Source: Clostridia bacterium (GTDB lineage: Bacteria; Bacillota; Clostridia; Christensenellales; Aristaeellaceae). Taken from it: a stretch of DNA of 53,224 bases. The notes below the pieces were generated by a model. The model worked only from the letters and a program-made list of their open reading frames with translations. It had not been told where the DNA came from and ran no database searches. The position numbers and the translations under genes were made by a program. The stretch is taken from positions 1 to 53,224 of the forward strand of contig JAFRQX010000017.1 in assembly GCA_017428385.1 (NCBI GenBank), written 5' to 3'. This document shows positions 35,060 through 43,458 of the stretch, one piece after another; within the stretch, counting starts at the first letter, position 1, and each line of letters opens with the position of its first letter.

Positions 35060-35901
35060 TCCTAGCGGCACTGGCCTGCCGCCGCATATGGGAGACAAGG
35101 CGGCTGAAAAGGCTGTCCGAAAATATGGAGGACTACCTGATGGGAATCGGCGGGAACCTGCCGCTTTCACTGCGGGAGGATACCATCGCGCAGGTGGAAA
35201 ATGCCGCAACGGAGATGCAGAACCGCATTGATGTGGCGGAGGAACGATTCCGCCAGGAGGCAAGGCGCACCAGCGCCCTGACGGCGGATATTTCCCACCA
35301 GCTGAAGACGCCGCTAGCCTCCCTGCGCCTATATTGCGAAATGGACTCCAGCGCCCACTGCGACCAGCAGATTGCCCAGATTGAGCGGATGGAAACGCTG
35401 ATCAGCAGCCTGCTGCGGCTGGAAAAGCTCTGCGCGGACGGATATGAATTTACTTTTGAAGAGCACAATATCCGGCAGATGATCCTGAAGGACTGGGAAC
35501 AGATGCGCTCCCTGTGGCCAGAAAAGACGCTGACAGTGGAGGGGGAGGCGGTGATCCGCTGCGACGAAAAGTGGCTGTCGGAAGCCTTCCGGAACCTGAT
35601 CAAAAACGCCTGCGAGCATACCGCCGAGAACGGGCACATCCGCATCTTTATGGAACAGACGGACCGGTTCTTTTACTGTACCCTGGAAGATGACGGCGGC
35701 GGAGCGGATCCGAAAGACCTGCCCCACCTGTTTGACCGGTTTTACCGGGCCAAGAATCAGTCCAGCAAAGGAGCCGGCCTGGGCCTGGCCATTGTAAAGG
35801 AAATCATTTACAGGCACCACGGGCAGATCCTTGCGCAGAACGCGAAGAAGGGCCTGAAGTTTACGATCTCGATCCCGGTGCTGGATATGATAAATAAATG
35901 A
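35023..35901 (+). CDS. Sensor histidine kinase, single membrane anchor
   Basis: A 292-aa kinase with a single N-terminal membrane segment (GYILSGILLLILAALAC) and almost no extracellular part, as in kinases that sense through a partner transporter. The H-box SHQLKTPLASL is near 92, N-box NLIKNACEH near 191, G-boxes LEDDGGGADP near 222 and GAGLGLAIVKEI near 249. It begins inside the response regulator gene, so the two are translationally coupled. The last codon and stop lie at the edge of heptamer array 11. It likely relies on the large permease encoded downstream for signal detection. Confidence 0.92.
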   Translation: MVGYILSGILLLILAALACRRIWETRRLKRLSENMEDYLMGIGGNLPLSLREDTIAQVENAATEMQNRIDVAEERFRQEARRTSALTADISHQLKTPLASLRLYCEMDSSAHCDQQIAQIERMETLISSLLRLEKLCADGYEFTFEEHNIRQMILKDWEQMRSLWPEKTLTVEGEAVIRCDEKWLSEAFRNLIKNACEHTAENGHIRIFMEQTDRFFYCTLEDDGGGADPKDLPHLFDRFYRAKNQSSKGAGLGLAIVKEIIYRHHGQILAQNAKKGLKFTISIPVLDMINK

Positions 35902-35924
35902 AAAATGAAAAATGAAGAATGAAT
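35897..35924. repeat. Heptamer array 11 (AATGAAR type) with hairpin
   Basis: AATGAAA twice, AATGAAG, AATGAAT, beginning at the kinase stop codon; the hairpin ACGGCC-TGC-GGCCGT follows at 35930-35944. Confidence 0.9.
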
Positions 35925-35948
35925 GGCTGACGGCCTGCGGCCGTTAAT

Positions 35949-36002
35949 CTTACAAAAACGTAAGGTGAAAGTCACTTGAAAGTAAGGTTGGTTTGCTATT
36001 CT
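35949..36002 (+). promoter_or_regulatory. Operator and promoter of the ABC genes
   Basis: CTTACAAAAACGTAAG (35949-35964) and a second GTAAG exactly 22 bp after the first; TTGAAA and TATTCT with a 15-bp spacer. Nearly the same block, in the same order, precedes the sigma gene at 15625-15678. Confidence 0.7.
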
Positions 36003-36024
36003 TGCTGCCGAGGAGGAATGAACG

Positions 36025-36783
36025 ATGGAAATGATTCGTTGTGAAGATCTGAGGAAAACCTACGGAAGCGGCAGCAGTGAGGTGCATGCCGTGGATGGCA
36101 TCAGCCTTTCTTTTGAGCAGGGCACCTTTACGGCCATCACCGGAAAGAGCGGCAGCGGCAAATCCACCCTGCTTCACCTTCTGTCCGGCCTGGACAGGCC
36201 TACATCCGGCAAAGTGATGTATCAGGACAACAACCTGTTTCAATATAACGACAACCAGCTGTCGGTGCTGCGGAGGCGCCGGTTCGGCTTTGTGTTCCAG
36301 GCATACAACCTGGTGAGGGAGCTGACAGGACAGGAGAATATCCTGCTGCCGGTGATGCTGGACAACCGGAAACCGGACGAACAGTACCTGAAACGGCTCA
36401 CAGAAATGCTGGGAGTTGAGGACCGGCTGAACCACCTGCCCGGAGCCCTCAGCGGCGGCCAGCAGCAGCGAATCTGTATTGCCCGCGCGCTGGCCAACAA
36501 ACCTTCCATCCTGTTTGCTGACGAGCCGACCGGTAACCTGGACGGGAAAACCGGACGGGAAGTGCTGACCCTGATGCGCACGATCAGCAACGAGCTGGGG
36601 ATTACGATGATCCTGGTGACGCATGACCTGGGCGTTGCCGAACAGGCAGACCGGATTATCCGCCTCGAGGATGGCAAAATCGCCGAAGACAGCGGAGAAG
36701 GTGCGCATCCGATCACTTCTGACGGCGGAGATTATACCGGACGCAAGTCCTCTGACGGTACCCGAAGGGGGTCCGTCGGATGA
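36025..36783 (+). CDS. ABC transporter ATP-binding protein, MacB/BceA-type
   Basis: A 252-aa ATPase of the family that powers FtsX-like permeases in peptide efflux or sensing. Walker A is TGKSGSGKSTLL near 39, Q-loop FVFQAYNLVRELT near 92, signature LSGGQQQRICIARAL near 141, Walker B ILFADEPTGNLD near 162, and VTHDLGVAEQAD near 196. The C-terminal 25 residues (SGEGAHPITSDGGDYTGRKS) are polar and probably disordered. The ATG follows GAGGAGGAATG; the gene overlaps the permease by 4 nt. Confidence 0.94.
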   Translation: MEMIRCEDLRKTYGSGSSEVHAVDGISLSFEQGTFTAITGKSGSGKSTLLHLLSGLDRPTSGKVMYQDNNLFQYNDNQLSVLRRRRFGFVFQAYNLVRELTGQENILLPVMLDNRKPDEQYLKRLTEMLGVEDRLNHLPGALSGGQQQRICIARALANKPSILFADEPTGNLDGKTGREVLTLMRTISNELGITMILVTHDLGVAEQADRIIRLEDGKIAEDSGEGAHPITSDGGDYTGRKSSDGTRRGSVG

Positions 36784-39572
36784 AAAAACTGACTATCAAC
36801 CAGGTTGCCAGGGCAAATATCCGGGTGAACCGGAAAGCCTATGTCAGCCTTTTTGCCGGCATTCTGCTGGCTGTTTTCCTGGTCACCGCCACGGGGCTGT
36901 GTGCCTGGGGAACCGTCCGGGGCCATGATGAGCAGATGGCTCAGCGGGTCGGCTGGATGGATATGTTTATGCTGGGCAGCGAAAGGCCGACAGACGACCA
37001 GCTGCGCAGCTGCGGCTTCTTCCAGCGGATCGGCCATGTGACGGTGGACGCAGGAGTAAAGGATACCAGCATTTACAGCGGCTACTATGACGAAGAAGCG
37101 GAAAAGCTGATCAACAGAACGCTGACGGAAGGGCGTTTCCCGGAAAAAAACGGGGAAGTTGCCGCGGAAATGAGCGCCCTGATCCAGCTGGGACAGGAAA
37201 AGGCGAAGATCGGCGATACGCTGACGCTTAATATGAAGCCGATTTACGGTAACGAAGAAGAGAAAACCTTCACGCTGGTCGGCATCCTGAACGAACAGAG
37301 CGAATACCTGAACCGGGTGGTTTTCAGCGAGGAGGAAGGCATGCGCCTTCCGTCCATGGTGGTATTCCCCGGGGAACACTATGACATTGGTACGCTTATG
37401 GTTCACCGCGTGCTGACCTACGCGCCGCTGATCACTTTTAACCAGGTGATGCGGAACTGCCCGCTGCGGTACGAGCTGAGAGACTGCAGCTTCGGCGTAA
37501 GCCGGGAAACCGGTGAAGCCGTGTTTGACGATTCGGGCTGGAGACGGGCCAGGGACTTTGTCAGCCGGATTGCCCTGTGGGTTGTGCTGGGCGCAGCCCT
37601 GATGCTGTCCGCCTGCATCGGCATCGCCACAGCAATGGAAAGCCTGCTGAGCCGGAAAACAGAGGATATCGGCATGCTGCGGGCTATCGGATCCACGCGC
37701 CGGCAGATCCGGCGGATCTACGGAGCGGAAGCCTGGATGCTGACGGCTACCGCGCTTCCGGCCGGCCTGATCCTGGGTATTCTGACTGCCTGGGTGATTT
37801 CCAGGCTGGCGCCCGACCAGGTGGCCTTTGACCTGAATATCTGGCTGCTGATCCCGATTCTGGGCGTATCCGGCCTTTGCGTGTTCGCTGCCTCCCGGCT
37901 GCCGCTTTACCACGCGTCTGCCCAGACGCCGATGGGCGTGCTCCGGGATACGGGCATGCTGCGCCGTGCCGGGAAAATCAGGAATCACACAGAATTCAAG
38001 CCAGACCGGCTGATTGCCGGACGGCGTGTGCGGCTGCACCCGCTGCGCCAGGCAGGTACGGCCGGGATGATCGCCCTGACGCTGCTTTCCACCCTGCTGC
38101 TGGGGGAAGTGGTGCTGGGGATTAAAAACCAGGATGGTGAACGGCCGGCATTTTCCATGTATTCTTTCGGAAACGCTTATTCGGAGGACTCATTTTCCCA
38201 GTGTGAAAGCGAGGAAGAGGATGTCCGATCCGAACTGAGGAGACTCGCCGATTACGGCGGTATCAGCCGGGTGCAGTCCGCGACATCTATCCGGGGAAAC
38301 CTGCTGATGGAAGAGCTTCCGGAATACTTCAGGCCCCTGACCCTGAAGGACAAGGATGCAGAAGGGAATACACTCATACAGAACTTCAGTCCCCTGGGAG
38401 CGTTTGGAACATCCTCTGAATGGCTGTTTTACAGCGAAGGGGAGCTGGCGGACGCGAGAAGCCGGATCTATGAGAACTGGGACGCTGCTGAAATGGTGAA
38501 GAGAGCGGACCAGATGAACCTGATCCGCGATCAGCTGGGCATTACCGATAAAGTTGTACCGGTCAACGTCATGGTGGCTGATCCGGACGCTGAATTGCTG
38601 AAGGAGAACGTGACTGACGGAACGATTGACCTGGAAAAGCTGGACAGCGGGGAACAGGTGTTGGTTTACGCGCCTGAATTATGCGTCAGGAAGCAGGAAA
38701 ACGGCGGATACAACATTGAGACATGGCTCCTTCCGGGAGAAATCCGGGAGAAGGAATGGGACATTGTGATCCGGAACGACTACTTCAAAAAGGGTATGAA
38801 CCTGAGCCTGCTGGAAATGACCGGGAACCGTGTGGACGATATCCCGATGGACACTATAGAAATCGGGGAAGAATGGAAAAACTGGTATCAGTCCATGACG
38901 CCTGTCCGCAATGAAGTGAAAGTGGGCGCAGTGCTGAGCGGAGGAATGCATATCAACGGTACCTATATGAGCGGGGTGACCGTGATCGTAACCGAAAAGG
39001 GCGCCCGGGCGATGGGACTGAAACTGCCGAATCCGGACACCACACAGGTTTTCTGCACTTCCGATCCGACGCCGGAGGAAGAGGAACTGGTCAAAAACCG
39101 GATCCAGTCGATTGCCGCACGGGGCGGAATGAGCTATGAAAACGAGCTGGAGATTATCCGGGCGAGACGGGCGAAAAAGCTGCGTGAAATCCTGATCCTG
39201 ACGGGTATGATCCTGCTGTTCTTTGCGGTATCTGTATTCATGCAGGTGACGGGAGTTGCCCGACAGATCCGCTCTGATACCCGGATGATCGGAACCCTGC
39301 GCGCCGTGGGCGCGGACCTGCGCACCCTGGTCGGATGTTACCGACTGCCGGTATGGATCTGCGCGGGGGTTGCCATGATCCCATGCCTGCTGTTCTATGC
39401 GGTGAGCGGGATTCCTGCACTGAGACTGTTTACGGCCAGCCATCCGCTGATTATGATTCCCATTCTGGCGGTGCTGGCAGTATGCGTGGCGCTGGCCTGT
39501 ACCGCGGGCATCCGCGGCCGCCTGACCGGCGTGGCCCGCCAGCCGATTGTTGAGAATATCAGGGAGCTGTAA
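36780..39572 (+). CDS. Large FtsX-type ABC permease
   Basis: A 930-aa permease with two FtsX modules. Membrane segments are seen near 18-40, 259-285, 317-342, 354-372, 425-447, 801-823, 856-877 and 888-910. Between the first two lies an extracellular domain of about 215 residues, and between 450 and 800 a second of about 350, larger than in BceB-type permeases. Motifs such as RAIGSTRRQIRRIYGAEAW near 300 and TLRAVGADLRTLVG near 838 are the coupling regions. It overlaps the ATPase gene as ATGA. Likely senses or exports an envelope-active compound for the kinase. Confidence 0.9.
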   Translation: MKKLTINQVARANIRVNRKAYVSLFAGILLAVFLVTATGLCAWGTVRGHDEQMAQRVGWMDMFMLGSERPTDDQLRSCGFFQRIGHVTVDAGVKDTSIYSGYYDEEAEKLINRTLTEGRFPEKNGEVAAEMSALIQLGQEKAKIGDTLTLNMKPIYGNEEEKTFTLVGILNEQSEYLNRVVFSEEEGMRLPSMVVFPGEHYDIGTLMVHRVLTYAPLITFNQVMRNCPLRYELRDCSFGVSRETGEAVFDDSGWRRARDFVSRIALWVVLGAALMLSACIGIATAMESLLSRKTEDIGMLRAIGSTRRQIRRIYGAEAWMLTATALPAGLILGILTAWVISRLAPDQVAFDLNIWLLIPILGVSGLCVFAASRLPLYHASAQTPMGVLRDTGMLRRAGKIRNHTEFKPDRLIAGRRVRLHPLRQAGTAGMIALTLLSTLLLGEVVLGIKNQDGERPAFSMYSFGNAYSEDSFSQCESEEEDVRSELRRLADYGGISRVQSATSIRGNLLMEELPEYFRPLTLKDKDAEGNTLIQNFSPLGAFGTSSEWLFYSEGELADARSRIYENWDAAEMVKRADQMNLIRDQLGITDKVVPVNVMVADPDAELLKENVTDGTIDLEKLDSGEQVLVYAPELCVRKQENGGYNIETWLLPGEIREKEWDIVIRNDYFKKGMNLSLLEMTGNRVDDIPMDTIEIGEEWKNWYQSMTPVRNEVKVGAVLSGGMHINGTYMSGVTVIVTEKGARAMGLKLPNPDTTQVFCTSDPTPEEEELVKNRIQSIAARGGMSYENELEIIRARRAKKLREILILTGMILLFFAVSVFMQVTGVARQIRSDTRMIGTLRAVGADLRTLVGCYRLPVWICAGVAMIPCLLFYAVSGIPALRLFTASHPLIMIPILAVLAVCVALACTAGIRGRLTGVARQPIVENIREL

Positions 39573-39580
39573 AAGATAAA

Positions 39581-40876
39581 ATGAAAAAGAACAGATTATA
39601 CGCGGCCTTACTGACCGTTCTGTTCCTTATACCGGTTCTGACCGCCCTGGGAGAGCCTGCCTTTTCAATATCCCTTGATGAAAACACGGTTCTCCGGGGG
39701 ATGGACAGATCCTGGTCCCAGGGATATACCGCGGGCGATTCAAGGGGAAGATGGAACCTGATTGTGCCTGTGAGAGTTGAAGGCGAAGCGGAAAGCGTGA
39801 CGGCGGAACTGAAGATGCAGAACCCGAGTATTTCCCCGTTCAAGAGCCAGGATATGACCGTGGAAGCTGTGGAAGAGGAAGAACACGTCTGGGGAATAAG
39901 GTTCGGACTGTCCATGCTGGCAGAGCCTAAAAACGGGGATTATCCCTGTGAAATCCATATCACGGCACGGAACCGGGCGGGACAGGAACAGGAACTGGAT
40001 ATTCTCCAGACCGTACGGGTCCGGAACGGAACGGAACTGCTGGAAAAATCCCGGATCGACGTGACCGGCGTGGAAGCGGATCTGCATGTGGGTGAAAACG
40101 GCGAAGTGAAGCTGACCCTGAGCAATCCCTGCAAAGCCACGGAACTGGAAAACATAGAACTGAAGATGAGCGAAGCAGAAGGACATATCCTTCCCCGGGA
40201 CGCCGAAACGCTGCAGGCTGGAAACCTGGCACCCGGCGAAAGCCTTGCGGCTACCTATCCGGTTACCGTACTGGCGAAAGCCACCGTGGTTCCGCATATC
40301 CTGAAAATAGAACTGACATGGACCGCGGCAGGGCAGGAAAACACCTATACCTGTAATCACACCGTGGCGATCCACCAGACCATCCGGCTGGAACAGGGCG
40401 GGGTAAAAATGGCCAGCAGTGTTTATGCAGGCGATTCCGTAACCCTGAGCGTGCCGCTGATGAATATGGGCCGGGCAAACGTTGTGAACGTGCTGGCCAC
40501 AGTGTCTATGCCGGGCATTACCGACAGGCAGAGCGCACTGGTGGGTACGATACAGCCCGGAGAAACCAAACAGGCGCAGATTATCCTGACGCCGGGAAAA
40601 GGAACGGAAGGGGATTTTACCGGTACACTGACGGTGGAATGCACGGATGAAGACGGCAACCCCGCGTCCTTTGAACTGCCGCTGAGCCTGAATGTGGAAA
40701 AACCGGTTACGAAAGAAACAGAGCAGGAAGCAGGCGGACAGAAGGAGAAAAAAGAGAAGACTTCTCCGCTGACGATTGCGCTGGGCGGCGCATGCGGCGT
40801 GCTGCTGATCCTGCTGCTGCTCCAGGGCGTCATCCTGAGACGCAAAATACACAGGCTTGAGGAAGACAAATTATAA
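39581..40876 (+). CDS. Membrane-anchored Ig-like (CARDB/NEW3-type) protein
   Basis: A 431-aa exported protein with signal peptide (LLTVLFLIPVLTALG), three predicted beta-sandwich domains and a C-terminal membrane segment near 397-420 (LTIALGGACGVLLILLLLQG) with a basic tail. The third domain, from VYAGDSVTLSVPLMNMGRAN to LTVECTDEDGNP, has the look of CARDB or NEW3 domains that occur outside the cell next to transporters. A linker of Lys/Glu (TEQEAGGQKEKKEKT) precedes the anchor. It is the fifth gene of the operon, 8 nt after the permease, and may assist its ligand capture. A terminator ends the operon. Confidence 0.75.
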   Translation: MKKNRLYAALLTVLFLIPVLTALGEPAFSISLDENTVLRGMDRSWSQGYTAGDSRGRWNLIVPVRVEGEAESVTAELKMQNPSISPFKSQDMTVEAVEEEEHVWGIRFGLSMLAEPKNGDYPCEIHITARNRAGQEQELDILQTVRVRNGTELLEKSRIDVTGVEADLHVGENGEVKLTLSNPCKATELENIELKMSEAEGHILPRDAETLQAGNLAPGESLAATYPVTVLAKATVVPHILKIELTWTAAGQENTYTCNHTVAIHQTIRLEQGGVKMASSVYAGDSVTLSVPLMNMGRANVVNVLATVSMPGITDRQSALVGTIQPGETKQAQIILTPGKGTEGDFTGTLTVECTDEDGNPASFELPLSLNVEKPVTKETEQEAGGQKEKKEKTSPLTIALGGACGVLLILLLLQGVILRRKIHRLEEDKL

Positions 40877-40910
40877 AACAGAGTTTTCGTACAGATGGGT
40901 ATACCCAAAG

Positions 40911-40945
40911 GCGCCGGACAGTTCAACTGTCCGGCGCTGTTTTTT
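40911..40945 (+). terminator. Terminator of the five-gene operon
   Basis: Perfect 12-bp stem GCGCCGGACAGT/ACTGTCCGGCGC with loop TCA, then TG and six T. Confidence 0.93.
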
Positions 40946-41041
40946 GCCAAGGGACAGATAAAGACTACGCACCGGAAAAACTTGCTTTTCCGGTAGCTCA
41001 TGCGGTATGATTCGAATAAGACGCAGAAAGGACGCGGCCAT

Positions 41042-41482
41042 ATGGAATACGGATTCTATGGATGGGAACAGGCACTGGTTCCGGCTGTCAGCCGGGAGTA
41101 TCCGGGCATTGAGACGCCCCGGGATCTGTATGAAGCGCTGTGGAACGTGTGGGCCAGGGAAACCTGCGCGCCCCGGATGCAGCCGGACTGGAGCGAAGCA
41201 AACCGGACGCTGGGCCAGTGCTCGATTACCGCTTTCCTGGCACAGGATATTTTCGGCGGGAAGGTCTTCGGTGTGCCGCTGGGAGACGGGAACTACCACT
41301 GCTTCAACGTGGTCGGCGACTGTGTGTTTGACCTGACCAGCGAGCAGTTCGGGGACGAGAAGCTGGACTATTCCCTGCTGTATGAGCAGACGAGGGAAGA
41401 ACACTTTCAGAAGCTGGAGAAAAAAGAGAGATACGGGAAACTGAAAGCGAAGCTTTCTGAATTCATAATTCACAATTCATAA
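41042..41482 (+). CDS. YunG-like small protein
   Basis: A 146-aa protein, no signal peptide. The core GQCSITAFLAQDIFGGKVFG followed by GDGNYHCFNVVGDCVFDLTS presents a Cys, a His and an Asp in the order of papain-like or transglutaminase-like enzymes, and the pattern fits the YunG family, whose function is unknown. The ATG at 41042 follows AAAGGACG; the frame from 41000 has no ribosome site. The last eight residues (SEFIIHNS) are encoded by heptamer array 12, a sign that the 3' end was rewritten by the repeat. It begins the enzyme cluster that runs to 45022. Confidence 0.6.
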   Translation: MEYGFYGWEQALVPAVSREYPGIETPRDLYEALWNVWARETCAPRMQPDWSEANRTLGQCSITAFLAQDIFGGKVFGVPLGDGNYHCFNVVGDCVFDLTSEQFGDEKLDYSLLYEQTREEHFQKLEKKERYGKLKAKLSEFIIHNS

Positions 41483-41495
41483 TTCATAATTATTC
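41461..41495. repeat. Heptamer array 12 (ATTCATA type) with hairpin
   Basis: ATTCATA, ATTCACA, ATTCATA, ATTCATA, ATTATTC in 7-bp register, overlapping the end of the YunG-like gene. The coding hairpin GAAAGC-GAA-GCTTTC (41443-41457) lies 3 nt before it. Confidence 0.88.
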
Positions 41496-41523
41496 GATTA
41501 TTACCGTATAAAGGATCGAACGC

Positions 41524-41970
41524 ATGAACAGTACGCTGCTGATCGGGTTTAAGGGGAAGAACAACCTGTCCGGGGTGATGGTGAAGGACCTGGGACGGGA
41601 GTACTGCCTGCTTACCAATTCCTTCAGCGGGCTGAAGAAAGATATCGATACAATCGGAGGCGCGTACGACCGTGTGATCCTGTTCGGGGCGGATAAAACC
41701 CTGGCCGATGAGGTGAGGATTGAAAGCATTGCGGAGAAGGACGGCGCCCGGTACACCTCGGCGCTGGATCTGAACAGGATTGCTGAAGCCTTCCGCAAAG
41801 CAGGACTGGAAACAAAGGTTTCAGAGATTCCGACGGCGTATTTTTGTAATGAAGCATACTGGCATCTGCTCCGGAAGTTCAGCGGGAGAGCGGTGCTGAT
41901 TCATATCCCTACGAAGAAAAACGCTGACGAGCTTTTGATCCGCAAGGTTCAGCAGGCACTACACGTCTGA
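41524..41970 (+). CDS. Compact pyroglutamyl-peptidase I-like protein
   Basis: A 148-aa relative of pyroglutamyl-peptidase I (family C15), which normally removes N-terminal pyroglutamate and is about 210 aa long. The catalytic triad seems present: Glu in VRIESIAEKD near 61, Cys in TAYFCNEAYWHLL near 106 and His in VLIHIPTKK near 127. The roughly 25-residue substrate loop between Glu and Cys in full-size enzymes, and other segments, are missing, so the substrate may differ. The start ATG has only a weak ribosome site (AAAGGATCG). The next gene, rpiB, follows 18 nt later. Confidence 0.7.
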   Translation: MNSTLLIGFKGKNNLSGVMVKDLGREYCLLTNSFSGLKKDIDTIGGAYDRVILFGADKTLADEVRIESIAEKDGARYTSALDLNRIAEAFRKAGLETKVSEIPTAYFCNEAYWHLLRKFSGRAVLIHIPTKKNADELLIRKVQQALHV

Positions 41971-41988
41971 GACGGAGGTGTATACGTC

Positions 41989-42447
41989 GTGATCGCGCTG
42001 GCATGTGACCATCATGGAGTGGCCCTGAAACAGGAACTGATGAAGATGCTGGATGAGATGGGCCTGGCCTGGAAGGACTTCGGCACCTACGACGCAAACA
42101 ACCGGAGCGACGACTATCCGGTGTACGGATACAAAGCCGCGCAGGCGGTGGCTTCAGGCGAATGTGACCGGGGCATCCTGCTGTGCGGCACCGGCATGGG
42201 CATCAGCATCGTGGCGTGCAAGGTGAAAGGGATCCGCGTGTGTACCTGCAGCGACGTGTACAGCGCGGAGATGAGCAAGCGGCACAACAACAGCAATATC
42301 CTGACCATGGGCGCACTGGTTGTGGGGACTGAAAAAGCGAAGATGATAGCCCGCAGCTGGCTGAACGCGGAGTTTGAAGGCGGCCGCCATCAGCGGCGGA
42401 TCGATATGATCGGAAAGATTGAAAATGGACAGGCTCCGGACGCATAG
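41989..42447 (+). CDS. rpiB: Ribose 5-phosphate isomerase B, copy 1
   Basis: A 152-aa enzyme that interconverts ribose 5-phosphate and ribulose 5-phosphate (or, in LacA/LacB relatives, hexose 6-phosphates). Motifs: LACDHHGVALK, GILLCGTGMGISIVACKVKG with the active Cys near 66, KRHNNSNILTMG near 98 and EGGRHQRRID near 132. It differs from the second copy at 21 of 152 positions by my count, including Leu for Arg in GALVVG and Cys for Gly in VACK, both near the active site. The start is GTG after GGAGGTG. It belongs to the small-enzyme cluster. Confidence 0.9.
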   Translation: MIALACDHHGVALKQELMKMLDEMGLAWKDFGTYDANNRSDDYPVYGYKAAQAVASGECDRGILLCGTGMGISIVACKVKGIRVCTCSDVYSAEMSKRHNNSNILTMGALVVGTEKAKMIARSWLNAEFEGGRHQRRIDMIGKIENGQAPDA

Positions 42448-42507
42448 GAACGTCCGGAATTCATTATAAAACAGGGGACTGTTTCCGGTTCCCCGGAAGG
42501 ATAAGCA

Positions 42508-43434
42508 ATGAAGGCACTGATCGTTTACTGCCACCCGTCGGAAGATTCCTTTACCAGACATGTCCGGGACGCGATTATCAGGGGCCTCGAAGACTCCGGG
42601 AATGAGTATATGCTTTCAGACCTGTATGCAATGGATTTCCGGACGGATATGTCTGAAAAAGAGTATCTCAGGGATGCCAATTACAGAGATACCAATGATC
42701 TGGCGGAGGATGTGCTGGCAGAGCAGGAAAAGGTTAACGCGGCGGACGCGATCGTACTGATTTATCCGGTGTTCTGGACAGAAGCACCGGCAAAACTGGT
42801 TGGATGGTTTGACCGGGTGTGGTCATACGGGTTCGCGTACGGCGAAAAAAGGATGAAGACGCTGGAGAAGTGTCTGATCCTGTGCACCGCCGGCAATACA
42901 GCAGAGCGGCTGGAACAGTTCGGCCTGCTGGACAGCATGAAAAAGGTGATGTTCGGCGACCGGCTCTTTAACCGGATCAGGGAACAGGAGTTTGTTGTCT
43001 TTGACGGGATGACAAGGGAGCTGGAACAGCGGGAGAGGAACTGGAACCGGAACCTGGAAACAGCCTATGAGAAGGGAAAAAAACTGTTCGCTTCCGGGAA
43101 GAAACCGTTTTCCGTGGAAGGACGGTTCTTTACCGCTGTGGAGAATTCCGAATCCGGGGAAGTGTCAGCCCGGACCGTTTTCAGCTATCACCAGAAGGGG
43201 AACGTCATCTGGGCGGAATATTCCGGCGGGAATGTGGAAAAGGGCTTCCTTGTGGGAACGATGGATGATAAACACTGCCTGCATTTTACCTATCAGCATA
43301 TCAATAAAGCAGGAGAACTGAAGTCGGGTTCCTGCGATTCCGAACCGCGGGAGGTTAACGGGAAACTGCGGTTTTATGAAAAATGGAAATGGACGACGGG
43401 CGGAGAAGGAACCTCCATCATTGAAGAAATCTGA
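42508..43434 (+). CDS. Flavodoxin-fold quinone reductase fused to a beta-barrel domain
   Basis: A 308-aa protein in two parts. Residues 1-195 form an NAD(P)H:quinone oxidoreductase (flavodoxin_2) domain with ALIVYCHPSEDSF at the FMN phosphate site, VLIYPVFWTEAPAKLVGWFD near 88 and LCTAGNTAERL near 129. Residues 204-308 match a small domain usually seen as a separate protein, with GRFFTAVENSESGEV, VIWAEYSGGNVEKG and WKWTTGGEGTSIIEEI. The ATG follows GGAAGG. The fused C-terminal domain may bind a ligand or partner; its role is unknown. Confidence 0.8.
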   Translation: MKALIVYCHPSEDSFTRHVRDAIIRGLEDSGNEYMLSDLYAMDFRTDMSEKEYLRDANYRDTNDLAEDVLAEQEKVNAADAIVLIYPVFWTEAPAKLVGWFDRVWSYGFAYGEKRMKTLEKCLILCTAGNTAERLEQFGLLDSMKKVMFGDRLFNRIREQEFVVFDGMTRELEQRERNWNRNLETAYEKGKKLFASGKKPFSVEGRFFTAVENSESGEVSARTVFSYHQKGNVIWAEYSGGNVEKGFLVGTMDDKHCLHFTYQHINKAGELKSGSCDSEPREVNGKLRFYEKWKWTTGGEGTSIIEEI

Positions 43435-43458
43435 CACGATAAAGGAAGGCACACAGTG

